Origin: CAYPPG01 sp964412555
GTDB taxonomy: Bacteria; Hinthialibacterota; Hinthialibacteria; Hinthialibacterales; Hinthialibacteraceae
DNA length: 64,000 nucleotides
Direction: 5' to 3'
NCBI GenBank assembly: GCA_964412555.1
Contig: CAYPPG010000020.1
Span: forward strand, 48,255 to 112,254
The position numbers and the translations under genes were made by a program. This document shows, in pieces, positions 7,596 through 16,422 of the stretch; positions within the stretch are counted from its first letter, which is position 1; each line of letters opens with the position of its first letter. The notes below the pieces were generated by a model. It saw only the letters and a list, made by a program, of their open reading frames with translations, made no database searches and was not told the origin of the DNA.

Positions 7596-8877
7596 TTAAG
7601 GTAAACTCACTCAAAAAAGGAATTGCACCGTAACGTCCGGCTAAATAGCCTTTTTGCAACGCTTCGTCATTTCGCGGCTTGTAATCGGTTAAAGGATATA
7701 AGACTGTTAATCCATCTTGTTTTTTTTCTGTGAGCCAAATTTGATCTCTGCGAAAGATTCGGTCATCTAGCTGAGTCGTATCATGTGTAGTAATAATAAA
7801 TTGAGCACCAAATCTATTAAGATTAGGATTATTTATCATTTTCAATAAGTTCTGCACTAGCAACGGGTGCATTTTTGCACCGATTTCATCTATGAAAACA
7901 GTAAATCCATGCTTGAATACATCAAACCAAGGTCCAAGCAAAGAAAAGAATTTTATGGTACCGGAAGATTCTTCATCATGGGAAAACTCAACCCCTTTTT
8001 TTGTAGTTATACTATTATGAGTTAAATGGAATGTCAAAAATTTGCTTTTTTCCATTCCCTCCATTATATCCTGTTTGATTTTTGCTTTAACTTCTTCTGG
8101 TAAATCAATATCATTGGGTTGAACTTCTTTTACTTTCACATCACCAATTCCAAAATCCGCTTGTTGAATTGTCGATATCACCCATTTTCTAAAATCTTCA
8201 TCCTCTTTTATCTTCACGATGGTAAAGCCAGGACTAAAAGTATCTTCTGAAAAATCAATAAAGCGAAATTGTGATTGAAACCACTTATAAATCTTTCCCA
8301 ATTGTTCATGATTAAACTGAGCAGCTACCGATAGGAAAAGAGAATTCTCACGTGTTTTTTCCTTAAGACTTTCTTTTTCCCCTTTTAAATTTGCTCCGAA
8401 TTCCCATTCGTATTTTTCCTTTTTTTCATTCCATATTCTTTCAAACCAACGTTGGGGTTGACCATGGGGATAGGCATGCAGCCATTCCTCTATGACTCTT
8501 TTTTTACTGATCATGAATCCATATTGATATCGTATATTTTTGTGGATAAAGAGAACTTCGAATTCGCTTGGTTTTTCCTGAGCTTCCAAATCCAGTTTAA
8601 AAGGAATCGTTCCGGTTTCTTCATTGGGTTTCAAATCGGTGGCCGAATTGACGACAAAATCCCGCATAAATTCCGCCGCTTTGAACAAATTACTCTTACC
8701 TGACGCATTGGCTCCGTAAATGGCGACACTTTTCACCAAGCGCACATTCTTTAAACCGGGCAACTTCAACTCGACCAGATTGTCTTGTAATTGCTTGTCC
8801 TTATTGCTGGCAATCATACTGAGTGTTTGCCGTTCATGAAACGAGCGGTAATTGGCGACTGAAAATTCGATTAACAT
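7588..8877 (-). CDS. RloA-like AAA15/ABC-type ATPase
   Basis: This 429-residue ATPase resembles RloA/AriA defence proteins. It has the N-terminal strand IEFSVANYRSFHERQTLSM, Walker A YGANASGKSNL near residues 54-64, and a C-terminal Walker B region (FTVFIDEIGAKMHP) with the switch ITTHDT, as in SMC/Rad50/OLD-type ATPases. It would sense or gate a DNA- or RNA-acting partner encoded by the overlapping downstream gene. The gene is visibly richer in A/T than the flanking operons, which suggests acquisition by transfer. It starts at ATG 8877 in a divergent promoter region shared with the pseudopilin gene. Confidence 0.85.
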   Translation of the reverse strand: MLIEFSVANYRSFHERQTLSMIASNKDKQLQDNLVELKLPGLKNVRLVKSVAIYGANASGKSNLFKAAEFMRDFVVNSATDLKPNEETGTIPFKLDLEAQEKPSEFEVLFIHKNIRYQYGFMISKKRVIEEWLHAYPHGQPQRWFERIWNEKKEKYEWEFGANLKGEKESLKEKTRENSLFLSVAAQFNHEQLGKIYKWFQSQFRFIDFSEDTFSPGFTIVKIKEDEDFRKWVISTIQQADFGIGDVKVKEVQPNDIDLPEEVKAKIKQDIMEGMEKSKFLTFHLTHNSITTKKGVEFSHDEESSGTIKFFSLLGPWFDVFKHGFTVFIDEIGAKMHPLLVQNLLKMINNPNLNRFGAQFIITTHDTTQLDDRIFRRDQIWLTEKKQDGLTVLYPLTDYKPRNDEALQKGYLAGRYGAIPFLSEFTLNE

Positions 8878-9124
8878 GACGATCTTCTTTGAATATTGAG
8901 CGATATTTTACGGAAATTCCGTTTTAAATGAGCTGATAGTATAACATGAGTGCAATATCATGCAAGAATGGGGAACATCTATGACACTCTTTTCTTGATT
9001 GTAGAGTACAACTATTTCTCGATCTATAATTTTGATGAATCGTTCCGAGATAATACAGATTTATCATATATTCTTATATTCTCCGCTTCCCCACTTGATC
9101 AAAGACCAAAAGGTAGTTATTGTA

Positions 9125-9151
9125 GTGTTACGAACATTGAAAACGTAACAC
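9125..9151. promoter_or_regulatory. inverted repeat directly upstream of the pseudopilin/Hmu-like block
   Basis: GTGTTACG (9125-9132) and CGTAACAC (9144-9151) are perfect 8-bp arms ending four bases before the ATG at 9155. A possible promoter, TTGATC (9095-9100), 17 bases, TATTGT (9118-9123), precedes it. The position suits an operator or a structure controlling translation of the first gene. No Shine-Dalgarno is obvious, which adds to the case for structured control. Confidence 0.45.
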
Positions 9152-9154
9152 AAT

Positions 9155-9877
9155 ATGATTGCACAACTTAAAAAAGATTTATACGGTTTTACGCTCATCG
9201 AATTGTTGATAGTCGTAGCGATCCTAGGGATCCTGGCTTCGATTCTTTCGGCAAATATGATGGACGCTTTGCGCAGGGCGGATGATGCCGCTTGCAAGGA
9301 GAATCTGCATTCTCTGTTTGTGGCGATGCATTCCTATCGTTTGGATTACAACCGGTTTCCTTTGGCGGACGGCGTGGCGGATACGGTATCGCGGCCTGAG
9401 ACGACAGCATGGGGGTGTGGGCCGGCAGCGAATGGCTATTGGACCGGAGTGCCGATGTCGTTAGCCGAACTGGGATACTGCTCTGAGTCTTGCTTGTATT
9501 GCCCGGCTTTGAGACGTCAACACGATTATACCATAGAAGCTCATTCGAGTTGTGGAGACAGTTCATTTTCGGGAAAAGAAGTGCCGCAATGGCGTTTTTT
9601 ACGCTACGCCTATAACCGAACGGCGATGGATACCGGTGGTCCTGATCATGCAAGTGAATCCATAGGTCTTTCCAATGTCGACCGCAGTTCCAATGACGTT
9701 TGGTTGATTCGTTGTATGCATGTCGATGTCGGTAAATTTTATCGTGAACGCACTATTCGATTTCCCCACCGAATAAAAATTGACGAAGACAGAACCGATC
9801 TTGCCCATTTTGGGGAATACGAAATCACAATCAATGGAAATATCCGCGAGCACGCGGTTCAATTGAAAAGGAGATAA
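9155..9877 (+). CDS. type II secretion/type IV pilin-like pseudopilin
   Basis: Residues 1-11 form a short basic leader ending in Gly, followed by the prepilin signature FTLIELLIVVAILGILAS. Cleavage and N-methylation at Phe12 are expected by family rule. The globular part (about 200 residues) contains several Cys (CGPAA, CSESCLYCPAL, CGDSS) and a start resembling PulG-type proteins (LHSLFVAMHSYRLDYNRFP). The second pseudopilin at 18193-18831 shares this region (MFVALEAYRIDYNGFP), so the two are paralogues bracketing the block. It likely sits in the inner membrane with its head outside. It stops four bases before the next gene. Confidence 0.88.
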   Translation: MIAQLKKDLYGFTLIELLIVVAILGILASILSANMMDALRRADDAACKENLHSLFVAMHSYRLDYNRFPLADGVADTVSRPETTAWGCGPAANGYWTGVPMSLAELGYCSESCLYCPALRRQHDYTIEAHSSCGDSSFSGKEVPQWRFLRYAYNRTAMDTGGPDHASESIGLSNVDRSSNDVWLIRCMHVDVGKFYRERTIRFPHRIKIDEDRTDLAHFGEYEITINGNIREHAVQLKRR

Positions 9878-9881
9878 ATTA

Positions 9882-11210
9882 ATGAAAAAAACTGTAGTTT
9901 CATTTTTGATCAGCTTCTCTTTGTTTATTTTTGCTGTTCACATCGCAGGGGCGCAGTCATTGATTCCGGATTTTGAAGATACGATGCAGATTACGGATAC
10001 GGACAGGGAATCTCTTCTGGCACGTAGTCCCAAAGGTTCCTTCATGTTTGATAATCAAGGCAGCCTTCACTTGGTTTATACGGAAAAAAATACGGAAGGC
10101 ACCAGTTTAGGTAATCCCGGTTTGATGCTTTATCGAGTTTTCCAGAATGGTCAATGGAGCGAATCAAAGGAAATCCGTTCCGATGCGGGGGAAGGAATTC
10201 CCTTTAGCACGGGCGGGGAACCGGTGTTGTATGTCGAGGACGGTCAAACGGTTCATATCGCTTGGCATGATTATCGTCACAGTACAAACAACAGTGGTAC
10301 AAACAATGTTGAGGTATATTACCGGCGGCTGTCGCCAAGCGGGCAATTTGAGACTGAAGAAATGCGGATATCCGATCACGATGGGAATTCGTGGCGTCCC
10401 AAAATGGATATCAGTGATAGTGGGCGCATCGCGATTGTTTGGTATGATTTCATGGAGAGTTCCTTTGCCGATCCGTTACTCGCGCTTTCCAACCAAGAAC
10501 AAGTTTTTGTAAACGCGGATGATTTTGCGGCGAAAAAAATCGCAGGAGTAAGCCCAAATGGTGAAGGGGGAATATTACCGCAGGTCGCTTTTGACAGCCA
10601 AGGGCGTTTGCACGTCATTTGGACCGTGGCGGAGATGCAGGGATTCTATTACATGAACGAACGCCTTTTTTATGGAGTCATCGAGGATTTAGAAAGCAAT
10701 ACTATTACTCAACGCCAGCAAATCGGAACGGGGAAAGGTTCTACGTCAATGGATCCCGCAAAAATGGTCATCGATCAAAACGATACGCTTTGGGTGGTTT
10801 GGACAGATAGGACCAATGATATTCCGAACATACATTTGGCCTCTAAATCATCCGATGCCGATTCTTTTAGTTCCCCGATTCCACTATCTGAAAATGATTT
10901 ACCTGATGCCGTTGAATTAGCGGATGTCGCTGTTGGTGCCGGTGGGAAGGTTTACGTTGTATGGACGGATTACCGTACGGGTGAGGGTGATATTTATTTA
11001 CGAGTGTATGATTCCAGCACGGAAACACTTTCTGATACTATACAATTGACGATGGATGATTTTAATGTGGATGTAAGACCCGGTGTTGCGGTGAGCCCAA
11101 ACGGTCAGGTTGCAATCCTGTGGGAAAGCACGGTTGAAGGCAGTACGAATTTGATGATGTTACTATCAGAAAGCGAAACTTCAATCCAGGGATGGATGAT
11201 GTTACAATAA
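9882..11210 (+). CDS. exported beta-propeller protein, sialidase-like repeats
   Basis: A signal peptide (MKKTVVSFLISFSLFIFAVHIAGAQ, cut near AGA-Q) precedes about 415 residues. These contain repeating blades of the form GxxHLVYT, VHIAWHDYR, RLHVIWTVA, LWVVWTDR and VYVVWTDYRTG, spaced about 55-60 residues apart. The pattern predicts a six- or seven-bladed propeller of the sialidase-like or BNR-like type. No sialidase catalytic set is recognisable, so a binding or scaffold role is more likely than glycosidase activity. It lies between a pseudopilin and the ExbB/CobN-like core, all on the plus strand. The function is unknown. Confidence 0.8.
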   Translation: MKKTVVSFLISFSLFIFAVHIAGAQSLIPDFEDTMQITDTDRESLLARSPKGSFMFDNQGSLHLVYTEKNTEGTSLGNPGLMLYRVFQNGQWSESKEIRSDAGEGIPFSTGGEPVLYVEDGQTVHIAWHDYRHSTNNSGTNNVEVYYRRLSPSGQFETEEMRISDHDGNSWRPKMDISDSGRIAIVWYDFMESSFADPLLALSNQEQVFVNADDFAAKKIAGVSPNGEGGILPQVAFDSQGRLHVIWTVAEMQGFYYMNERLFYGVIEDLESNTITQRQQIGTGKGSTSMDPAKMVIDQNDTLWVVWTDRTNDIPNIHLASKSSDADSFSSPIPLSENDLPDAVELADVAVGAGGKVYVVWTDYRTGEGDIYLRVYDSSTETLSDTIQLTMDDFNVDVRPGVAVSPNGQVAILWESTVEGSTNLMMLLSESETSIQGWMMLQ

Positions 11211-11237
11211 TCAAGAAAGTATTACCACAATATGCGA

Positions 11238-11264
11238 GGGCGGGTAGTTGTTTTATACCCGCCC
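11238..11264 (+). terminator. stem-loop between propeller gene and ExbB-like gene
   Basis: GGGCGGGTA (11238-11246) pairs with TACCCGCCC (11256-11264) across a nine-base loop. No T-run follows, so it may be a weak terminator, a processing site, or a divergent copy of the GC palindromic repeat. It would lower or separate expression of the genes on either side. Confidence 0.55.
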
Positions 11265-11277
11265 ATTTACTAAAAAA

Positions 11278-11826
11278 ATGATCGAACAATTACAACAAAC
11301 CGTTTACATTCTTACCAATTTATTATTATGGCCAGTGGTTATCGCCCTATTGTATGGCATGGCGCACACTCTTTACTTACTCGGAAATTTATGCAGTGAA
11401 GCAGTGCAGCGCCGGGGAAACGCTGTCGCTGTGCGTGATCCCAATGAACCGGCAGATAGCATGAAACGCCGTCAGGGATTTCTTGAGTGGAAGAAACAAT
11501 CCACTCTTGACGCTTCTGCCAATCTTTGGCTCTTGCTCGACCGAACCGAAGCTGAACTCAGCAGGCGCGTTGATACGGCGAGAATTTGGGTACGTCTTGG
11601 TCCTGCTTTGGGACTTGCGGGAACTTTGATTCCTTTGGGGAGCGCATTGACCGCGCTGGCCGCCAATGATCTTCAAATCTTGTCCCAACGTTTGATCCTC
11701 GCGTTTGGTACAACGGTGCTTGGACTTGTTGCGGGGAGCATTGCCTGGATTGTCGCGACAACCCTTGAACGTTGGTATCGTATGGATTTGGCTGAAATCC
11801 GCCATAGTCTGGAGGCGATAGAATGA
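11278..11826 (+). CDS. MotA/TolQ/ExbB-type proton channel (HmuU-like)
   Basis: This 182-residue inner-membrane protein has three predicted helices, around residues 9-33, 98-122 and 136-160. The last two have the Gly-rich pattern of the ExbB/TolQ family (LGLAGTLIPLGSALTAL, FGTTVLGLVAGSIAWIV). It should form the proton-conducting stator with the DUF2149 protein encoded next, and together energise an extracytoplasmic partner. I chose ATG 11278; an upstream TTG at 11248 falls in a hairpin. Its end overlaps the DUF2149 gene by four bases and that gene overlaps the CobN-like gene by four, so the three are translationally coupled. The same trio occurs as hmuU, hmuV and hmuS in Bacteroidetes. Confidence 0.88.
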   Translation: MIEQLQQTVYILTNLLLWPVVIALLYGMAHTLYLLGNLCSEAVQRRGNAVAVRDPNEPADSMKRRQGFLEWKKQSTLDASANLWLLLDRTEAELSRRVDTARIWVRLGPALGLAGTLIPLGSALTALAANDLQILSQRLILAFGTTVLGLVAGSIAWIVATTLERWYRMDLAEIRHSLEAIE

Positions 11827-12179
11827 AACCGAAAAGCACCCATTCCGGACTTGGATTATTAAGCGGAAATTCAAGGGATGATGATCCCCTTTCAGGATTG
11901 GCGAACTTGTTTGATATCGGAATCGTCTTTGCGCTGGGTTTTATGGTTTCTCTCATCAGTGCGCTCAATCTCATCGATATGTTTAAACCAGATTCCAAAG
12001 TAACCATTACAACAGAACGAGAAGATGGTTTGGAAATCACGGTGCGCGAGGGCAAAAAGACAACCATCCGCAGACTGACGAAACAGGTGGGAAGCGGTGA
12101 TGGAATCCGCCTTGGTACCGCTTACCGCTTGGAAGACGGCACGGTCGTATATGTCCCTGACAACGAAGAAATACCATGA
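11823..12179 (+). CDS. DUF2149 protein with ExbD-like layout (HmuV-like)
   Basis: This 118-residue protein matches DUF2149. It has a short cytoplasmic N-terminus, one hydrophobic helix at about 30-51 (LFDIGIVFALGFMVSLISAL), and an extracytoplasmic domain rich in beta strands. Asp31 lies at the start of the helix, where ExbD and TolR carry the essential protonatable Asp (VDVMLVLLIVFM-type). I therefore infer it is the ExbD-equivalent partner of the upstream channel. DUF2149 genes accompany ExbB-like and CobN-like genes in Bacteroidetes hmu loci and in methanogens. Its ATGA overlaps with both neighbours support a fixed stoichiometry. Confidence 0.87.
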   Translation: MKPKSTHSGLGLLSGNSRDDDPLSGLANLFDIGIVFALGFMVSLISALNLIDMFKPDSKVTITTEREDGLEITVREGKKTTIRRLTKQVGSGDGIRLGTAYRLEDGTVVYVPDNEEIP

Positions 12180-15100
12180 AGCGTTCTATTGTAGGAAGTC
12201 TATTTGTTCTTCTTTTTTTGGGGTTCTTCTTTATCCTTTTTTTAAAAGAAAAGGATGTGCCGGGTACACGTGCGCGCATCTTGTTTCTCACTTCCAATCC
12301 CGCCGCTGAGTTGATCACCAAAGCGATCGATCTTCTTTACAAAGACCATCCGGAGATCGCTAATCGTCTTGAATTCCGGTTGCGGGCACCTTCCACGTCA
12401 ACACTCGATCAACCACTTCCGCCCCATGATATGTTGATTGCCGAAGTGATCGATTCTCACTGGTTTTTGGATCATGAAGAAGCGTTCAACCAGTATCAAC
12501 CATCAGAACATTCTTCATCCTATCCCTATAAACGTTACGCCATCGCGGCATTGGGCCCCGGATTAACGGAACAAAAGGTTGAATCTTTTGGTATGGTTCG
12601 CAACGATCTTCTCGAACAATACTGGGATAACGGTGCTCCCAGCCAAATCAAAAAGATGATTGCCTATTTGCTCAGGACGCAATTCGGTTTTTTTCAATTG
12701 GAGGTGAAACCACCTGCGGCTGTGGTTGAGCAAGGGCTGATTATTCCTCACGAATTTGGTTTCCGAGTTGCAGAATCATGGGAGGAATGGGAAGAAAGCA
12801 TGAAGCCCAATCCGTCCATTCCCAAAGTGGCTGTGTTGGAATATGCCACGCGGGTGCGGCGTGAAAACATCGCGATTCCCCGCGCAATCGCTCAAGAAAT
12901 TTTCCGCCAGGGCATGCAGCCTGTCATCCTTTTTGCCACCAAAGGCAGCAGAGCGGTACAAGACTTTTTGATCGATGAAGAAGAGAAAAGTCGGGTTGAT
13001 GCGGTTGTCTCCCTGCATTTCAAATTTACCGATGATGGAGCCATTGAAGCGTTAAGCAAACTTGACGTTCCTGTCATCAATGGCATTCAAGTGTACGGTA
13101 GAACAGTGGAAGAATGGAAGCGTTCAACGCAGGGATTGACGACTTCGGAAGTGGCGTTTCAACTGGCTGTTCCTGAACTAGCCGGTCTTTCTCCGCCGAA
13201 TGTCGTTGGCGGCGTTGATAACCGCCGCAGCAATATTTCCTACATCACGGTTGCCGAGCGAGCCGAAAGAGCGGTTGGCCGCGCCTACAAGTGGATTGAT
13301 CTCCAAAGAACATCTCCTCAAAACCGCCGTGTCGCGATTCTGTATTGGAATTATCCTCCAGGGAAACAAAACGTCGGGGCGAGTTATTTGAACGTTGTCC
13401 GCAGCATTCCGGTCATGTTGCGCCATTTGCGAAAAGAAGGTTATCGTGTTGAGGATGTGGATTTAGACGATCAACGCGCCATTGAAAAACTCATTCTTCA
13501 AAGGGGAAGGAACATCGGCAATTGGGCGCCGGGTGAACTGGACCGCCTGATTCAAATGGGTACCATCGATCTCGTTTCCGTATCACAATATAAAGAATGG
13601 CTTGCTGAACTGCCACGAGATTTCCGTGAACAACTGATCAATTTTTGGGGGCCGCCGGATGACGCCGATATCATGGCGAAGGAGATCGACGGCGAACTTC
13701 ATTTTGTGCTCCCTACGATTCGGTTGGGAAATATCGTTCTCATGCCTCAGCCTGACCGGGCACGCACCCAGAATCTCGCGATGTTGTATCAATCTCAAGA
13801 ACTGCCTCCTCATCATCAATACCTCGCTGCGTATTTGTGGCTACAACATGTGTACAAAGCCCATGCCGTTATCCACACCGGAACTCATGGAACTCACGAA
13901 TGGATGTCGGGCAAGGAATCCGGTCTATCGGGAAGCGATCCCGGTGAGGTGCTCGCTGGAACATTGCCGATCCTTTACCCATACATTGTCGATGACGTCG
14001 GTGAGGGGATCGTCGCCAAGCGCCGAGGGATGTCCACCGTTGTCGATCATCTAACTCCTGCGCTGGGGGAGGGCGGACTTCCACCTGAACTCAAAATTCT
14101 ATTGGACTTGATCCAGGAATGGCGCAATGCCCAAAGCAAGGATCCACAATCGACAAAAAAAATCGCGAAAGACATCGAAGAGGAAGTGGTCAAACGCGGT
14201 ATTCATTTGGATCTGCAAGATAGGGGATGGTCTGAAACGGAACTAAAAAACGAAGCGGCATTCCCCGACCGTGCCGCCACGTTGGAAGATTATATCAACC
14301 AGATTCGAGTTCAATCGGTTCCATTTGGATTGCATACGTTCGGCATTTCTCCCGGCGGAGAAAAATTGGAGAACTTTACTGACCTGATTGTCAAAGGCAA
14401 CGATGAATCCGAGCGGGAAACGTACCGAAACGATTTGATCCAGAGCGGAACGCAAGAACTGATCAGTTTGGCGCATGGATTGGATGGCGGCTACGTGAAA
14501 CCCGGCCCCGGTAACGATCCTGTTTTGAATCCTAAAGCGATCCCTACAGGGAAAAATTTTTATACATTCGATCCAAGAATAATCCCCACGGAACGTTCGG
14601 AGAAGCTGGGCACAAAATTGGCGGAAGAATTGGTCCAAAACCACGTATCCCAGCATGGAGAATACCCCCAGAAAATCGCGCTTCAGCTGTGGGGCGTGGA
14701 AACCATTCGTCACATGGGAGTACAAGAGGCACAGGGATTGGCGTTGCTAGGTGTCAAAGCCGTTCGTGACGATCGCGGACGGATCAAAAATTTAGAATTA
14801 ATACCAAGGGAAGAATTGGGGCGACCTCGGGTGGATGTTGTCTTCCATGCCACCAGTTTGTACCGGGATACGTTTCCCATGTTGTTTGAGGTGATTGACA
14901 GGGCAGTAAACTTGACGGCCTCATCTCCTGAAGAAGATAATCCCATCCGGCAACATGCTCAGGATTTAGAACAACATTTAATCGAAGAAGGCATTTCTGA
15001 GGAGCAAGCGAAAATTCGCAGCCTGGTTCGTATCTTTGCCGAACCCACAGGCAAGCATGATAGCAAAATCTATGCGATGACCGCTTCCAGCGGCAGTTGG

Positions 15101-16162
15101 GATCAAGAAGAACAAGTGGGAAACAATTACATCCGCCGCATGGGGCATGGTTACGGGGGCGGTATTTGGGGGCAGCCCATGGAACGCGAATTTCGCGACG
15201 CCTTGAGCAAAACCGATGTTATCGCGCATACCTGCGCATCCAAAATCTACGGAGTTCTCGATAACGACGATTTCTTTTCCTATGGAGGCAGTATTGCCTT
15301 AGGAGTGCGCACGGTGGATGGTGGGGAAAGCCCACCGTTCTTTGTGACCGATCTTCGCACCCCTGGCTATGAAAAACAAGAAACGCTGGAACGCTTCTTG
15401 GGGCAGGAATTCCGGTCGCGCTATCTCAATCCGGATTTCGCCCAAGGAATGATGGATGAAGGATACGCCGGCGCACGGTTTATCTGGACCGGGTCAGAAT
15501 ACCTTTGGGGTTGGCAAGTGGTCTACCCCGAGACGGTAGATGGTGCGAAGTGGACAGAACTCTATGAAGTTTGGATGAAAGACCGTTATGATTTGCAAAT
15601 CGATGAATTCTTTGACGAACATAATCCACACGCCAAACAAGGAATCGCTTCGCGTATGCTCGAAGTTGTTCGCAAAGGCTATTGGGATGCGCCGCAGGAA
15701 ATCGTGGACGAGTTGACTAAAATCTATGTGGAACAGGTCGCGAAGCATGATGTTGCCTGTGATCACCTCACATGCGACAATCCCGAATTGCAAGATTTTA
15801 TTCGGGAGAAAGCCGAAAAAATACCGTCACTTGATCCTGAGGTTATAGCTGCTTGGATTCAAAATGTAGAAACCGCAACGGGCAAAACCATTGATGAGGC
15901 CAAACAAAAACGTATCGCCGAGCGATCAGAATGGCATCGACCGCAAAAAATCCAGGAAATGAATCAACCAGAGCAAAGCGAAGAAAATCCCAACGAACCC
16001 AAACCTATTGAAGGGTATGTGATGGAAGAAGAGGAATACAGAACGCCACAAGCAAATCCCAATCAAGATTACCAAGTTCGGTTGATGGATTCACTTGTCT
16101 TTTTGGTCTTTGCTTCAAGTTGGGTCATCGGTGCGTGTGAATCCTACTGGAAAAGAAGTTGA
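12176..16162 (+). CDS. CobN/HmuS-like chelatase-family protein anchored in the membrane at both ends
   Basis: The 1328 residues have a membrane helix at each end (about 5-24 and 1302-1320). Short basic tips (MKR, WKRS) put the bulk outside the cytoplasm by the positive-inside rule. The body is a CobN/BchH-family fold: the motif IHTGTHGTHEWMSGKESG near 565-582, SGSDPGEVLAGTLPIL, and the C-terminal ASKIYGVLDNDDFFSYGG block. No CobS, CobT, ChlI or ChlD partner and no corrin pathway gene is near, so vitamin B12 cobalt insertion is unlikely. The ExbB-like and DUF2149 neighbours instead identify it with HmuS, which has been reported to remove iron from haem anaerobically. The substrate here is inferred. 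It is the last member of a three-gene coupled unit. Confidence 0.88.
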   Translation: MKRSIVGSLFVLLFLGFFFILFLKEKDVPGTRARILFLTSNPAAELITKAIDLLYKDHPEIANRLEFRLRAPSTSTLDQPLPPHDMLIAEVIDSHWFLDHEEAFNQYQPSEHSSSYPYKRYAIAALGPGLTEQKVESFGMVRNDLLEQYWDNGAPSQIKKMIAYLLRTQFGFFQLEVKPPAAVVEQGLIIPHEFGFRVAESWEEWEESMKPNPSIPKVAVLEYATRVRRENIAIPRAIAQEIFRQGMQPVILFATKGSRAVQDFLIDEEEKSRVDAVVSLHFKFTDDGAIEALSKLDVPVINGIQVYGRTVEEWKRSTQGLTTSEVAFQLAVPELAGLSPPNVVGGVDNRRSNISYITVAERAERAVGRAYKWIDLQRTSPQNRRVAILYWNYPPGKQNVGASYLNVVRSIPVMLRHLRKEGYRVEDVDLDDQRAIEKLILQRGRNIGNWAPGELDRLIQMGTIDLVSVSQYKEWLAELPRDFREQLINFWGPPDDADIMAKEIDGELHFVLPTIRLGNIVLMPQPDRARTQNLAMLYQSQELPPHHQYLAAYLWLQHVYKAHAVIHTGTHGTHEWMSGKESGLSGSDPGEVLAGTLPILYPYIVDDVGEGIVAKRRGMSTVVDHLTPALGEGGLPPELKILLDLIQEWRNAQSKDPQSTKKIAKDIEEEVVKRGIHLDLQDRGWSETELKNEAAFPDRAATLEDYINQIRVQSVPFGLHTFGISPGGEKLENFTDLIVKGNDESERETYRNDLIQSGTQELISLAHGLDGGYVKPGPGNDPVLNPKAIPTGKNFYTFDPRIIPTERSEKLGTKLAEELVQNHVSQHGEYPQKIALQLWGVETIRHMGVQEAQGLALLGVKAVRDDRGRIKNLELIPREELGRPRVDVVFHATSLYRDTFPMLFEVIDRAVNLTASSPEEDNPIRQHAQDLEQHLIEEGISEEQAKIRSLVRIFAEPTGKHDSKIYAMTASSGSWDQEEQVGNNYIRRMGHGYGGGIWGQPMEREFRDALSKTDVIAHTCASKIYGVLDNDDFFSYGGSIALGVRTVDGGESPPFFVTDLRTPGYEKQETLERFLGQEFRSRYLNPDFAQGMMDEGYAGARFIWTGSEYLWGWQVVYPETVDGAKWTELYEVWMKDRYDLQIDEFFDEHNPHAKQGIASRMLEVVRKGYWDAPQEIVDELTKIYVEQVAKHDVACDHLTCDNPELQDFIREKAEKIPSLDPEVIAAWIQNVETATGKTIDEAKQKRIAERSEWHRPQKIQEMNQPEQSEENPNEPKPIEGYVMEEEEYRTPQANPNQDYQVRLMDSLVFLVFASSWVIGACESYWKRS

Positions 16163-16217
16163 AAACGCTGTATTGTTGTAAGGGTTGAGTATTATCCTAG
16201 AGAGGAGAAATTATAAA

Positions 16218-16403
16218 ATGTCAACATGCCACGATATGAGAAAAGGCGAAATTTATGTGTGTGAAGATTGCGGTATCGAATTGCAGGTGATAAAAGAATG
16301 TGCCAATATCCACAAAACATCTGACGAATGTGGATGTCATCCATCAAGTGATCCCTGTACTTTTTCCTGTTGCGGAATATCGTTGGTCAAAAAAGAATCT
16401 TGA
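16218..16403 (+). CDS. small desulforedoxin-like Cys-rich protein
   Basis: This is a 61-residue protein. GEIYVCEDCG and the C-terminal FSCCGISLVKK match the desulforedoxin layout, with Cys15, Cys18, Cys51 and Cys52 as the expected iron or zinc ligands. Between them lies a longer loop carrying Cys28, Cys38, Cys40, Cys47, His32 and His41. Desulforedoxin itself is only about 36 residues with a short loop, so this may hold a second metal or be a metallochaperone. ATG 16218 follows AGAGGAGAAA, a good ribosome site. It begins 55 bases after the CobN-like gene, which suggests handling of the released metal or electrons. Confidence 0.75.
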   Translation: MSTCHDMRKGEIYVCEDCGIELQVIKECANIHKTSDECGCHPSSDPCTFSCCGISLVKKES

Positions 16404-16422
16404 AAGTGGTTATCCTATTTCC

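Noticed and set aside
12176..16162. Cobalamin-biosynthesis cobalt chelatase (cobN) as the name of the large protein
   Set aside because: No CobS/CobT or corrin pathway genes are present, both ends are membrane helices, and the ExbB-like and DUF2149 partners fit HmuS instead.
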